Source: Massilia horti | GTDB taxonomy: Bacteria; Pseudomonadota; Gammaproteobacteria; Burkholderiales; Burkholderiaceae_D | Direction of reading: 5' to 3' | DNA length: 37,258 nt | NCBI RefSeq assembly: GCF_004614195.1 | Contig: NZ_SPUM01000139.1 | Coordinates: forward strand, 1 to 37,258 | Shown here: positions 26,405 through 33,837 of the stretch, piece by piece | How positions within the stretch are numbered: position 1 is the stretch's first letter | How the letters are laid out: every line of letters starts with the position of its first letter | Notes under the pieces: model-generated | Told to the model about the DNA's origin: nothing | Databases searched by the model: none | Seen by the model: only the letters and a program-made list of their open reading frames with translations | Position numbers and translations under genes: made by a program

Positions 26405-26727
26405 GGACGTATTCTAATGCTTTCAGAGTTGGTGCAATGCGTAAACAATCAGGCCAGGGCCATTTGCTTTCCATCTTACGCGTTTTCAGATGTTCGCGCA
26501 GATGGCGGCCGGATCGCAGAAATCAAGAGTCCGGCCTGACGAAGGTGTGGAAAAAGATGCAACACTCGTTCAAAAGCGCTTGACTTCAAAGATTATTCCA
26601 CCAACAATGCAGACATTGACATTGTACTTATTGTACGTGTCGATAAGAGTGAGCAGGCTGAGGAGGGGGCAAGGAAGCTTCTTGCTTTTATGGCTCGTGA
26701 TATTTGTTTTTATCTGAAAGTTCTTTT
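26405..26727. other. clpS-csp intergenic region and csp leader
   Basis: This 323-base gap between divergent clpS and the cold-shock gene holds no clear gene. It contains an inverted repeat GGCCGGA/TCCGGCC (26507-26536) without a T-tract, a possible csp promoter (TTGACT at 26580 with AACAAT 17 bases later; TTGACA at 26616), a purine run AGGAGGGGG at 26661, and a small hairpin GCAAGGA-AGC-TTCTTGC at 26669-26685. A long structured leader is usual for cold-shock genes, and these parts fit that, but the promoter choice is uncertain. Confidence 0.5.
26411..26416 (-). promoter_or_regulatory. Candidate -10 element of clpS
   Basis: TAGAAT on the minus strand ends six bases before the clpS ATG, placing the transcript start close to the start codon. 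The -35 region is weak (CATTGC at 17-base spacing). Confidence 0.4.
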
Positions 26728-26746
26728 ATGGCAACTGGTACTGTAA
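26690..26746 (+). CDS. Possible 18-aa leader ORF overlapping csp
   Basis: An ATG at 26690 opens an 18-codon frame (MARDICFYLKVLLWQLVL) that ends 19 bases inside the cold-shock gene in another frame. The AAGGAAG at 26670 is 12-14 bases upstream, a rather long spacing. Translation of this frame would carry ribosomes through the csp start. Support is weak; it may be chance. Confidence 0.2.
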   Translation: MARDICFYLKVLLWQLVL

Positions 26747-26931
26747 AATGGTTCAATGATTCCAAAGGTTTTGGCTTCATCACTCCTGATGATGGCGGTG
26801 AGGATCTGTTCGCGCACTTCTCTGCAATCAATATGGCCGGTTTTAAGACCCTCAAAGAAGGTCAAAAAGTCCAATTCGAAGTCACGCAAGGCCCTAAAGG
26901 CAAGCAAGCTTCCAATATCCAGGGCATGTAA
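26728..26931 (+). CDS. cspA: Cold-shock protein (CspA family), 67 aa
   Basis: The protein is a single cold-shock domain that binds single-stranded RNA and DNA and acts as an RNA chaperone. RNP1 is KGFGFI (residues 15-20 region) and RNP2 is DLFAHF, where Ala replaces the usual Val of VFVHF. The start MATGTVKWFNDSKGFGFI is typical. At 67 residues it is a normal family member; paralogues are common, so the symbol is generic. The upstream leader is AU-rich and structured, and the Shine-Dalgarno (GAAAG) is weak. A strong terminator follows at once. Confidence 0.95.
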   Translation: MATGTVKWFNDSKGFGFITPDDGGEDLFAHFSAINMAGFKTLKEGQKVQFEVTQGPKGKQASNIQGM

Positions 26932-26946
26932 TTTCCGTCTGGAAGT

Positions 26947-26976
26947 AAAAAACCCCGCCGCAGCGGGGTTTTTTTT
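26947..26976. terminator. Bidirectional terminator between csp and the 105-aa gene
   Basis: CCCCGC-CGCA-GCGGGG is a perfect 6-bp GC stem flanked by six A on the left and eight T on the right. It ends csp on the plus strand and, with the A-run read as T on the minus strand, also serves the convergent gene ending at 26982. Confidence 0.92.
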
Positions 26977-26981
26977 CGTCC

Positions 26982-27299
26982 CTACTGTTCCTGCGCACCA
27001 GCGCGTCCCAGCAGTTCCATGATCGCCGCCTTCAGCGCGAGCGCCTCCCCTGCTGCCGCGGCCACCTCGCCTGAAGGCACCTGTCCGGCCGCCTCGCCCA
27101 CAATGGCACGGTAGCGTTCGGCAAGTTGCCGCAGGCGCCCTTCCAGTTCCGCGGCGCAAGCAGCAATGCGCGGATCGGCATGCCGGCAATGCCGCTGCAA
27201 TTCATCCCGGTGGCTTTGGATGAATGCAAACATATAAATGAATCTGCCAATCTCTTCATAATGCGCGCGGTCGCGCGCCAAAGCGTCAGCACCAGTCAT
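26982..27299 (-). CDS. Hypothetical helical protein, 105 aa
   Basis: I do not recognise this family. The product is all-helical in appearance, with aromatic-rich YEEIGRFIYMFAFIQSH (about 14-30), a His/Cys-containing stretch LQRHCRHADPRIAACAAE (about 34-51), and a long Ala/Glu/Leu helix to the end. It has no signal peptide or membrane segment. The reading is supported by a GGGAGG ribosome site before the ATG at 27299 and by a terminator immediately after the stop. It is not obviously linked to icd, which lies upstream behind its own terminator. The RHC..HAD segment might bind a metal, but this is a guess. Confidence 0.65.
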   Translation of the reverse strand: MTGADALARDRAHYEEIGRFIYMFAFIQSHRDELQRHCRHADPRIAACAAELEGRLRQLAERYRAIVGEAAGQVPSGEVAAAAGEALALKAAIMELLGRAGAQEQ

Positions 27300-27348
27300 G
27301 TCGCCTCCCTGTCGGCCAAGTATTTAACGGCATCGGGAACAAGTCAAC

Positions 27349-27382
27349 AAAAAAGCCCCGCCTTCATTGAAAGCGGGGCTTT
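27349..27382 (-). terminator. Rho-independent terminator of icd
   Basis: AAAGCCCCGC and GCGGGGCTTT form a 10-bp stem around an 11-base loop; read on the minus strand it is followed by a T-run (six A at 27349-27354). It lies about 33 bases beyond the icd stop. Confidence 0.9.
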
Positions 27383-27414
27383 GCAAGCTGGGCCGGATAA
27401 GCCCTGTACTAGAA

Positions 27415-28668
<1,254 letters not shown>

Positions 28669-28747
28669 CGTGTTCTCCGAAGTGGACGCATGGCCGGGCT
28701 GGCCCCACCGTGGTGTCAGTCAGGCATCGTCTGCGATCTCAGTTACA

Positions 28748-28753
28748 ATTATG
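28748..28753 (-). promoter_or_regulatory. Candidate -10 element of icd
   Basis: CATAAT on the minus strand lies about 80 bases upstream of the icd ATG. The -35 match at 17-base spacing (TATAGA) is poor, so this is tentative. Confidence 0.3.
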
Positions 28754-28886
28754 ACTACGGCTGTTGGTCTTCTATAAGACATAAGACGCGCGTTTCGCAT
28801 TATGCACCAGTATTTTGACTGGCGCTACAGCTTTAACATACCAATCAACCGCCCCGAAGGCTGATATTCTGCTCCAAAAGGCCGCC

Positions 28887-29465
28887 ATGCCCCTCATTCT
28901 GTTCAACAAACCTTTCCAGGTACTATGCCAGTTCTCGCCCCAGCCGGGGCGCGCCACCCTGGCCGACTACCTGGATGTTCCCAACATCTACCCCGCCGGA
29001 CGGCTCGATGCCGACAGTGAAGGCCTGTTGCTGCTGACCGACGACGGCAAGCTGCAACATGCGATCGCCCACCCCGACAAGAAGGAAGCCAAGACCTACC
29101 TGGTGCAGGTCGAGGGCGTCGCCGACGCGCAAACGCTGGCGCGGCTGCAGGCGCCGCTTAACCTGGGCGACTTTGTCACCAAGCCATGCCAGGCAGTGCG
29201 CATCGCCGAGCCGGACTGGCTGTGGGCGCGCAACCCGCCGATCCGCATGCGTCAGGATAAACCGACGAGCTGGATTGCGATCACTTTAGAAGAAGGAAAG
29301 AACCGCCAGGTACGACGCATGACGGCCGCGGTCGGTCTGCCGACGCTGCGCCTGGTGCGCAGCAGTATTGGTCCATTCTCGCTAGCAACTCATCCGCTGA
29401 TGCCTGGCGAGTGGACCGAAGTGCCGGCCGCGGCAGTCATGGGCGCCAAACAGCGGCGGGGATAA
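28887..29465 (+). CDS. rluE: rRNA pseudouridine synthase, RluE-like, 192 aa
   Basis: The enzyme belongs to the RsuA/RluB/E/F family that converts a specific uridine in rRNA to pseudouridine. The catalytic aspartate is in YPAGRLDADSEGLLLLTDDG, and the late motif EEGKNRQVRRMTAAVGLPTL is also characteristic. It has no N-terminal S4 domain and starts MPLILFNKPFQVLCQF, which with the short length fits RluE (23S rRNA helix 89 region in E. coli) rather than RsuA or RluB. The start at 28887 has AAAAGG upstream; the TTG at 28815 would add 24 residues with no family counterpart. It is divergent from icd. Confidence 0.88.
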   Translation: MPLILFNKPFQVLCQFSPQPGRATLADYLDVPNIYPAGRLDADSEGLLLLTDDGKLQHAIAHPDKKEAKTYLVQVEGVADAQTLARLQAPLNLGDFVTKPCQAVRIAEPDWLWARNPPIRMRQDKPTSWIAITLEEGKNRQVRRMTAAVGLPTLRLVRSSIGPFSLATHPLMPGEWTEVPAAAVMGAKQRRG

Positions 29466-29579
29466 CGCTGTGAAAAATTTCGGTTTGGACAGAGAAAACT
29501 GTCAACGCTGGAAAAAGGCCTCGCGTTAATGGAACAGATTCATCGTTGAATCTTGTTTCTTAACCCAAAGGAAATCGCC

Positions 29580-29816
29580 ATGTCCAAACTTCTCGCTGCC
29601 CTGGTTGCCTCCCTGTTTGCCGCTTCCGCTTTTGCTGCCGCACCGGCTGCACCAGCCGCTCCGGCCACCCCGGCTGCTGCTGCCGCGCCTGCTGCTCCCG
29701 CCGCTGCTGCCGCCCCGGCCGCCGATCCGGCTGCCGCTCCCGCACCGGCGAAGAAGATGAAGAAGGCCAAGAAAGCCAAGGACGCCGCTGCGGCCGCCCC
29801 GGCAGAAACCAAGTAA
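29580..29816 (+). CDS. Small exported Ala/Pro-rich protein with Lys-rich tail, 78 aa
   Basis: The protein starts MSKLLAALVASLFAASAFAA, a clear signal peptide. The mature part, about 57 residues, consists almost entirely of Ala and Pro (APAAPAAPATPAAAAAPAAP), followed by the basic block KKMKKAKKAKD and a short Ala/Pro end with PAETK. The composition suggests an extended, disordered, strongly basic periplasmic peptide. No family is assigned; acid-shock-type proteins are a loose comparison only. An AAAGGAAA ribosome site at 29567 fixes the start, and a strong terminator 20 bases after the stop shows it is a genuine single-gene unit. Confidence 0.8.
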   Translation: MSKLLAALVASLFAASAFAAAPAAPAAPATPAAAAAPAAPAAAAAPAADPAAAPAPAKKMKKAKKAKDAAAAAPAETK

Positions 29817-29837
29817 GCCGATCTGGCTTACAGAATC

Positions 29838-29863
29838 AAGGCAGGCATGTCCTGCCTTTTTTT
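29838..29863 (+). terminator. Rho-independent terminator after the small exported protein
   Basis: AAGGCAGG-CATGT-CCTGCCTT is a perfect 8-bp stem followed by five more T. It lies 21 bases after the stop codon. Confidence 0.92.
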
Positions 29864-29903
29864 GCGCCCGTTTTTTTGTGGCTATATCACGGCGGCGCAA
29901 GGG

Positions 29904-29996
29904 CGTAGGGTTCGCACCGGTGCGCACGCGGTACGTGTGCATACCGGAGCTAACGGCATTCAACCGTACCGCGTGCGCACAGGTGCGCACCCTACG
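29904..29996. repeat. Dispersed inverted-repeat element (locus 6)
   Basis: A compact 93-bp copy with arms CGTAGGGTTCGCACCGGTGC at the left and GCGCACAGGTGCGCACCCTA at the right; the core GGAGCTAACGGCATTCAACC is nearly that of locus 2. It lies between the convergent small-protein gene and rpsT, beyond the former's terminator. Confidence 0.9.
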
Positions 29997-30038
29997 GCGT
30001 ACGTAGCCCACGCAGGAGCGACGGAGCAACCCGCCAGC

Positions 30039-30070
30039 AAAAAAACCCGCCGGACCAAAGTCGGGCGGGT
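30039..30070 (-). terminator. Rho-independent terminator of rpsT
   Basis: ACCCGCC and GGCGGGT form a 7-bp stem around a 12-base loop; on the minus strand a run of T (A-run 30039-30045) follows. It lies about 53 bases after the rpsT stop. Confidence 0.85.
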
Positions 30071-30122
30071 CTTTCTTCCACTATACTGCCGGCGCAGCCC
30101 TCAGGCGCGCCAGGGTCCGGCC

Positions 30123-30395
30123 TTAGGCGGCGACGGACAGTGCCTTCAGGGCAGCAGCCAGGCGGCTCTTGTGACGAGCGGCCTTGTTCTTGTGGATGAT
30201 TTTCTTGTCAGCGATGCTGTCGATGGTCGACACAGACTGCTGGAAGATCTGGGTTGCCGCAGCTTTGTCGCCAGCCTGGATAGCCTTGCGGACGGCCTTG
30301 ATTGCGGTGCGCAGGGTCGAGCGCTGGGCGGAGTTGTGAGCGTTTTGCTTAACTGCTTGGCGAGCGCGCTTGCGCGCTTGTGCGGTATTTGCCAT
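30123..30395 (-). CDS. rpsT: 30S ribosomal protein S20, 90 aa
   Basis: S20 is a three-helix protein of the small-subunit body that binds 16S rRNA early in assembly. The start MANTAQARKRARQAVKQN and the end HKNKAARHKSRLAAALKAL are diagnostic, and the length is standard. The start codon is ATG with an AGGAAA ribosome site (enterobacterial rpsT uses UUG). The promoter at 30525-30553 leaves a leader of about 120 nt with a stable hairpin. The gene is divergent from murJ, a frequent arrangement in related bacteria. Confidence 0.97.
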   Translation of the reverse strand: MANTAQARKRARQAVKQNAHNSAQRSTLRTAIKAVRKAIQAGDKAAATQIFQQSVSTIDSIADKKIIHKNKAARHKSRLAAALKALSVAA

Positions 30396-30446
30396 GGAAT
30401 TTCCTAAATCGGGGTCAAGTTACTGCAAACATTAAGCTTGTCAAAC

Positions 30447-30463
30447 CGGAGCGCCACGCTCCG
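30447..30463 (-). promoter_or_regulatory. Hairpin in the rpsT leader
   Basis: CGGAGCG and CGCTCCG form a perfect 7-bp stem with a 3-base loop, about 52 bases before the rpsT start. S20 synthesis is autoregulated in enterobacteria, so a leader structure could have that role; that is inference. Confidence 0.45.
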
Positions 30464-30524
30464 TGCCACATTCCAGTGCCTGTCAAACATTAGTGTCTGC
30501 TAACAGAATTCAGTTCAGCCCACG

Positions 30525-30553
30525 ATTATAGCCGAGGATTCCCTCCAGGGCAA
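30525..30553 (-). promoter_or_regulatory. Sigma-70 promoter of rpsT
   Basis: On the minus strand TTGCCC (30553-30548) and TATAAT (30530-30525) are separated by exactly 17 bases. Transcription would start near 30518. Confidence 0.65.
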
Positions 30554-30609
30554 TTTAAAATTCACGCACCCGTCCAGCATGATTGGCCCGATGCAATCCT
30601 TTGCCCCGC

Positions 30610-30615
30610 TATAAT
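30610..30615 (+). promoter_or_regulatory. Candidate -10 element of murJ
   Basis: A perfect TATAAT ends eight bases before the murJ ATG, so transcription would begin within about two bases of the start codon. No Shine-Dalgarno is present. The -35 is unclear (TTGGCC at a 21-base spacing). Confidence 0.5.
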
Positions 30616-30623
30616 CTCGGGCC

Positions 30624-32168
30624 ATGAACCTTCTTAAGACCCTGGCAGCCATCTCGAGCATGACGATGCTGTCCCGTATCACCGGACTGCTGCGCGAGAG
30701 CCTGTTTGCCCGGGCCTTTGGCGCCTCGGCCTATACCGACGCCTTCATCATTGCGTTTCGCATCCCCAACCTGCTGCGCCGGCTGTTTGCCGAAGGCGCG
30801 TTCTCGCAGGCCTTCGTGCCCATCCTGTCCGAATACAAGACACAGCATGGCGAAAATGCCACACGCGGGCTGGTCGACCATGTCGCCAACACGCTGGTCT
30901 GGGCCACGGTGGCAACCAGCGTCGTGGGCATCATCGCCACCCCGGTGATCCTGACACTGATCGCCAGCGGCCTGGAATCGGGCGCGTTCGACGCCTCGGT
31001 GCTGATGACGCGCCTGATGTTCCCCTACATCGCGTGCATGTCGTTCGTCGCGCTGGCCGGCGGCGTTCTCAACACCTGGCGCGAGTTCAAGATTCCCGCC
31101 TTTACCCCGGTGCTGCTGAACCTGGCATTCATCTTCGCCTCGGTGGTGCTGGTGCGCTATTTTCATCAGCCGATCTATGCGATGGCGGTCGCGGTGTGCG
31201 TCGGCGGCTTGCTGCAGGTCGGTATCCAGATCCCGGCGCTGGTGCGGATCGGCATGCTGCCGCGCCTGTCGCTCAAGCCCCTGGCCGGGCTGCGCGACCC
31301 CGGCGTGCGCCGCATCCTGCAAAAGATGGGGCCGGCCGTGTTCGCGGTGTCCGCCGCCCAGATCAGCCTTTTGATCAATACCAGCATCGCTGCGCGCCTG
31401 GGCGCGGGCAGCGTGTCGGCGCTGCAGTATGCGGACCGGTTGATGGAATTCCCGACCGCGATGCTGGGGGTGGCGCTGGGCACGATCCTGCTGCCCAACC
31501 TGTCGAAGGCCAATGCGGACGGCGATGCGGACGAATATTCGGCCCTGCTGCACTGGGGCCTGCGCCTGACCTTCCTGCTGGCGCTGCCGGCGGCGGTCGG
31601 CATGGCGGCGATGGCCGTGCCGCTGATCGCCACGCTGTTCAACTACGGCGCCTTCCAGTCCGAAACGATTCTAGCCGCCGCGCTGCCGCTGATGGCCTAC
31701 AGCGCGGGGCTGGTCGGCATCATCCTGGTCAAGACGCTGGCTCCGGCATTCTATGCGCGCCAGGACATCCGCACCCCGGTGCGTATCGCGGTCGGCGTGC
31801 TGGTCGGCACACAGCTGATGAACCTCGTGTTCGTGCCGCTCCTGGGCGTGGCGGGCCTGGCCCTGTCGATCGGCCTGGGCGCCTGCATCAACGCCCTGTT
31901 CCTGTATTCCGGACTGCGTCAGCGCGGTATCTACGTGCCGCAAGGCGGCTGGGGCCCGTTCTTCGCCAGGCTGCTGGTGGCGGTGCTGGTGATGGGCCTG
32001 GTTGCCTGGTTCTGCCAGGCGCAGCTCGACTGGGCTGCCATGCGCGCCCATCCGTGGCTGCGCGTGGGTGCGCTGCTGGGGATCATCAGCATCTGCGGGG
32101 CCGTGTATTTTGCGGTGCTGTTCGCGCTTGGCTTTAGGCTGCGCGACTTCAAACGCCGGGCCAAGTAA
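30624..32168 (+). CDS. murJ: Lipid II flippase MurJ, 514 aa
   Basis: MurJ (MviN) is the inner-membrane flippase that moves lipid II to the periplasmic face for peptidoglycan synthesis. The 514-residue product is polytopic with about 14 helices. It starts MNLLKTLAAISSMTMLSRIT, continues GLLRESLFARAFGA and FRIPNLLRRLFAEGAFSQAF, the typical first-helix and loop region with conserved Arg and Asp residues. The ALGTILLPNLSK segment and VKTLAPAFYARQDIRTPVRI later in the protein are also family features. The ATG at 30624 agrees with family N-termini; it has no Shine-Dalgarno and a -10 box eight bases upstream. Confidence 0.96.
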   Translation: MNLLKTLAAISSMTMLSRITGLLRESLFARAFGASAYTDAFIIAFRIPNLLRRLFAEGAFSQAFVPILSEYKTQHGENATRGLVDHVANTLVWATVATSVVGIIATPVILTLIASGLESGAFDASVLMTRLMFPYIACMSFVALAGGVLNTWREFKIPAFTPVLLNLAFIFASVVLVRYFHQPIYAMAVAVCVGGLLQVGIQIPALVRIGMLPRLSLKPLAGLRDPGVRRILQKMGPAVFAVSAAQISLLINTSIAARLGAGSVSALQYADRLMEFPTAMLGVALGTILLPNLSKANADGDADEYSALLHWGLRLTFLLALPAAVGMAAMAVPLIATLFNYGAFQSETILAAALPLMAYSAGLVGIILVKTLAPAFYARQDIRTPVRIAVGVLVGTQLMNLVFVPLLGVAGLALSIGLGACINALFLYSGLRQRGIYVPQGGWGPFFARLLVAVLVMGLVAWFCQAQLDWAAMRAHPWLRVGALLGIISICGAVYFAVLFALGFRLRDFKRRAK

Positions 32169-32181
32169 GAGCAAACGCTGC

Positions 32182-32231
32182 GCAACCGTACAGCGTGCGC
32201 ACAGGTCCTCGCCGGCCGCGCGCCCCCTACG
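32182..32231. repeat. Half copy of the dispersed repeat (locus 7)
   Basis: Only a right arm is present: GCAACCGTACAGCGTGCGCA, then the extended-type end TCCTCGCCGGCCGCGCGCCC and CCCTACG. It starts 14 bases after murJ and reaches into the next gene: its CTA provides the stop codon of the convergent pseudopilin gene. Confidence 0.8.
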
Positions 32232-32958
32232 ATGTTTCGCTTTCAGCAGGATGCGCACGCGGGGCGTTGTCACCCTCTTTTGGCGGGTCGGCAGCATCGG
32301 CGGGTGGCTCGGCTTCGGACTGTTCGCTTGGCTCCGGTGGCGTGGGCGGATTGGGCTTATCGCGCGGCTCGGGCGCCTGTGACGCGTGGTCCGGCTGGAC
32401 GGGCGCTTTCACTGCCTGCTCGGGCGGAATCAACGGGTTGGACCCGGGCGTGGCCGAGGGGGCAAGCGGCTGCTGCACGCCCTGCCCGTTCGCGGTGAAC
32501 TTCCAGTCCGAGATGTGCTCCTTGTTTTCGAAGTTCTGGAAGCGGGCGTCGAAGTTGGCCACCTTGAGCGGCTTTGCACTCGACAGGCTGTACACCGCCA
32601 GTACGCCCACGCGATCGCCCTCATAGAGGATTCCCCATTCCGCCTTGCCGGTCACCGGATCGACGAATATCTTGCGCAGGTGGCGGTGCACGCCCGGAAA
32701 ACGCGAGTCCTTCAGCAGTTCCTGCAAGGTCGGCGGCGGCAGCTTCGGCTGGCCCTTGGGCGTTGCGTCGGCATAGCTTTGCAGCGCGGCGCTGAATGCG
32801 GCGCCGATTTCAAGCAGTTCCTCCTCGGCGGCGGCGCGCCGCAGCAGCGCATCGACCTTGAGCGCCGCGGCGCCAACCAGGCCAATAATCGTGAGCAGGA
32901 TGATGAGGCCAAGGTAGGTAAAACCGGCCTCGCGCCGTGGCTCCCTGGGCTGCTGCAT
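32227..32958 (-). CDS. Atypical pseudopilin with acidic Pro-rich tail, 243 aa
   Basis: The N-terminus has a prepilin-like site, REAG|FTYLGLIILLTIIGLVG, with a 12-residue leader and a long hydrophobic helix. The glutamate at position +5 of the mature protein, conserved in major pilins, is replaced by Gly, as happens in GspK-type minor pseudopilins. The globular part (to about residue 155) contains FVDPVTGKAEWGILYEGDRV. The last 85 or so residues are disordered and rich in Pro, Glu and Ala (PPEPSEQSEAEPPADAADPP). The gene starts two bases after the preceding pseudopilin gene and ends inside a repeat element. The tail could have been extended by that repeat removing the original stop. Confidence 0.8.
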   Translation of the reverse strand: MQQPREPRREAGFTYLGLIILLTIIGLVGAAALKVDALLRRAAAEEELLEIGAAFSAALQSYADATPKGQPKLPPPTLQELLKDSRFPGVHRHLRKIFVDPVTGKAEWGILYEGDRVGVLAVYSLSSAKPLKVANFDARFQNFENKEHISDWKFTANGQGVQQPLAPSATPGSNPLIPPEQAVKAPVQPDHASQAPEPRDKPNPPTPPEPSEQSEAEPPADAADPPKEGDNAPRAHPAESETS

Positions 32959-32960
32959 CG

Positions 32961-33359
32961 CTACCAGTCCTGGTACGGCACGCCGTTGCGGCCATTGCCG
33001 GGGGCGCCGCTCCTGATGTTGTAGACCGCGCCCTTGCTGCCATCTTCGGGCGGTATGATGACCCAGCTCGTGGCGCTGTCGGCAACCGGATCGACCGGCA
33101 GGTTGCGCAGGTATTTTTTTTCGACCAGTTCGTCGAGCGAGTCCGGGTAGCGGCCGGTGTCGGAGTAATACTGGTCGATGACGGCGCGCGTGTTGCGCAG
33201 GTTGTCGGCCAGGATGGTCTCTTTGGCGCTGTCGACGCTGGGGAAATAACGCGGCACCGCCAGCGTGAGCAGCAGCGCGACGATGGCAAGGACGACCAGC
33301 AGTTCGATGAGGGTGAAGGCGTGCCGGTAGCGGGGGCGGAATGGGCGCATGCGGATCAC
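32961..33359 (-). CDS. GspG-like pseudopilin, 132 aa
   Basis: The protein has a type IV prepilin signal, RYRHA|FTLIELLVVLAIVA, with Glu at +5; the residue before the cleavage site is Ala rather than the usual Gly. The mature part follows GspG layout: the long N-terminal helix, then NLRNTRAVIDQYYSDTGRYP and LRNLPVDPVADSATSWVII, ending NGRNGVPYQDW. GspG is the major pseudopilin of type II secretion pseudopili. The GTG start at 33359 overlaps the preceding stop (GTGA); an ATG three codons later is an alternative. It is the middle gene of three pseudopilins. Confidence 0.85.
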   Translation of the reverse strand: MIRMRPFRPRYRHAFTLIELLVVLAIVALLLTLAVPRYFPSVDSAKETILADNLRNTRAVIDQYYSDTGRYPDSLDELVEKKYLRNLPVDPVADSATSWVIIPPEDGSKGAVYNIRSGAPGNGRNGVPYQDW

Positions 33360-33820
33360 CAGCGGCTGTAGGGGATGCCGTTCAGCCCAAGCTTGGGCGA
33401 GAGCGAATAGACGTCGTACACGTCCTCCCCTTCCTTCGGGTCGTTCGCTTCGCTGGCGTAGCTGCGCTTGCCCCAGGTTTGCGCGTCCGCCAGTTCCGCG
33501 TCCGCGTTGAACGGGTCGCGCGGCAGGCGGCGCATAAAGAATATCTTGGCGTGCTTGGGACTGCGCTGATCGGCGACACCATCGACCAGCAGCTCAAGCC
33601 TGGACGGATAGCCGGACGCGCCGATATCCTTCTTGATGCGGCCCTCGTCGCTGGCCTTCTTGTAGGCGTCGATCCCCTGGCGGATTTCGCGCAGCGCGCG
33701 CCGCAGTTCCTGTTCGTTGCGGCGCTGCGTGGTCACCTGCGCGACCGGCACCACGAGCGTGCCGAGCAGGGCCAGGATCACGAGCGTGACCAGCAATTCG
33801 ATCAGGGTAAAGCCGCGCAA
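33356..33820 (-). CDS. GspG/GspH-like pseudopilin with minimal leader, 154 aa
   Basis: The protein reads MRG|FTLIELLVTLVILALLGTL, a complete prepilin peptidase site (Gly at -1, Glu at +5) with only three leader residues. The only possible start is TTG at 33820, since a TGA lies two codons upstream; GGAG precedes it at fair spacing. The mature part has ELRRALREIRQGIDAYKKAS on the long helix, FMRRLPRDPFNADAELADAQ in the globular domain and ends LNGIPYSRW. This is a GspG-type arrangement. It follows the secretin gene after 17 bases and overlaps the next gene by four. Confidence 0.85.
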   Translation of the reverse strand: MRGFTLIELLVTLVILALLGTLVVPVAQVTTQRRNEQELRRALREIRQGIDAYKKASDEGRIKKDIGASGYPSRLELLVDGVADQRSPKHAKIFFMRRLPRDPFNADAELADAQTWGKRSYASEANDPKEGEDVYDVYSLSPKLGLNGIPYSRW

Positions 33821-33837
33821 GGGTCAACTCCGCTTCA

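Noticed and set aside
26507..26536. GGCCGGA/TCCGGCC hairpin as a terminator
   Set aside because: It has a 16-base loop and no T-tract on either strand, and it lies between divergent genes where no terminator is needed.
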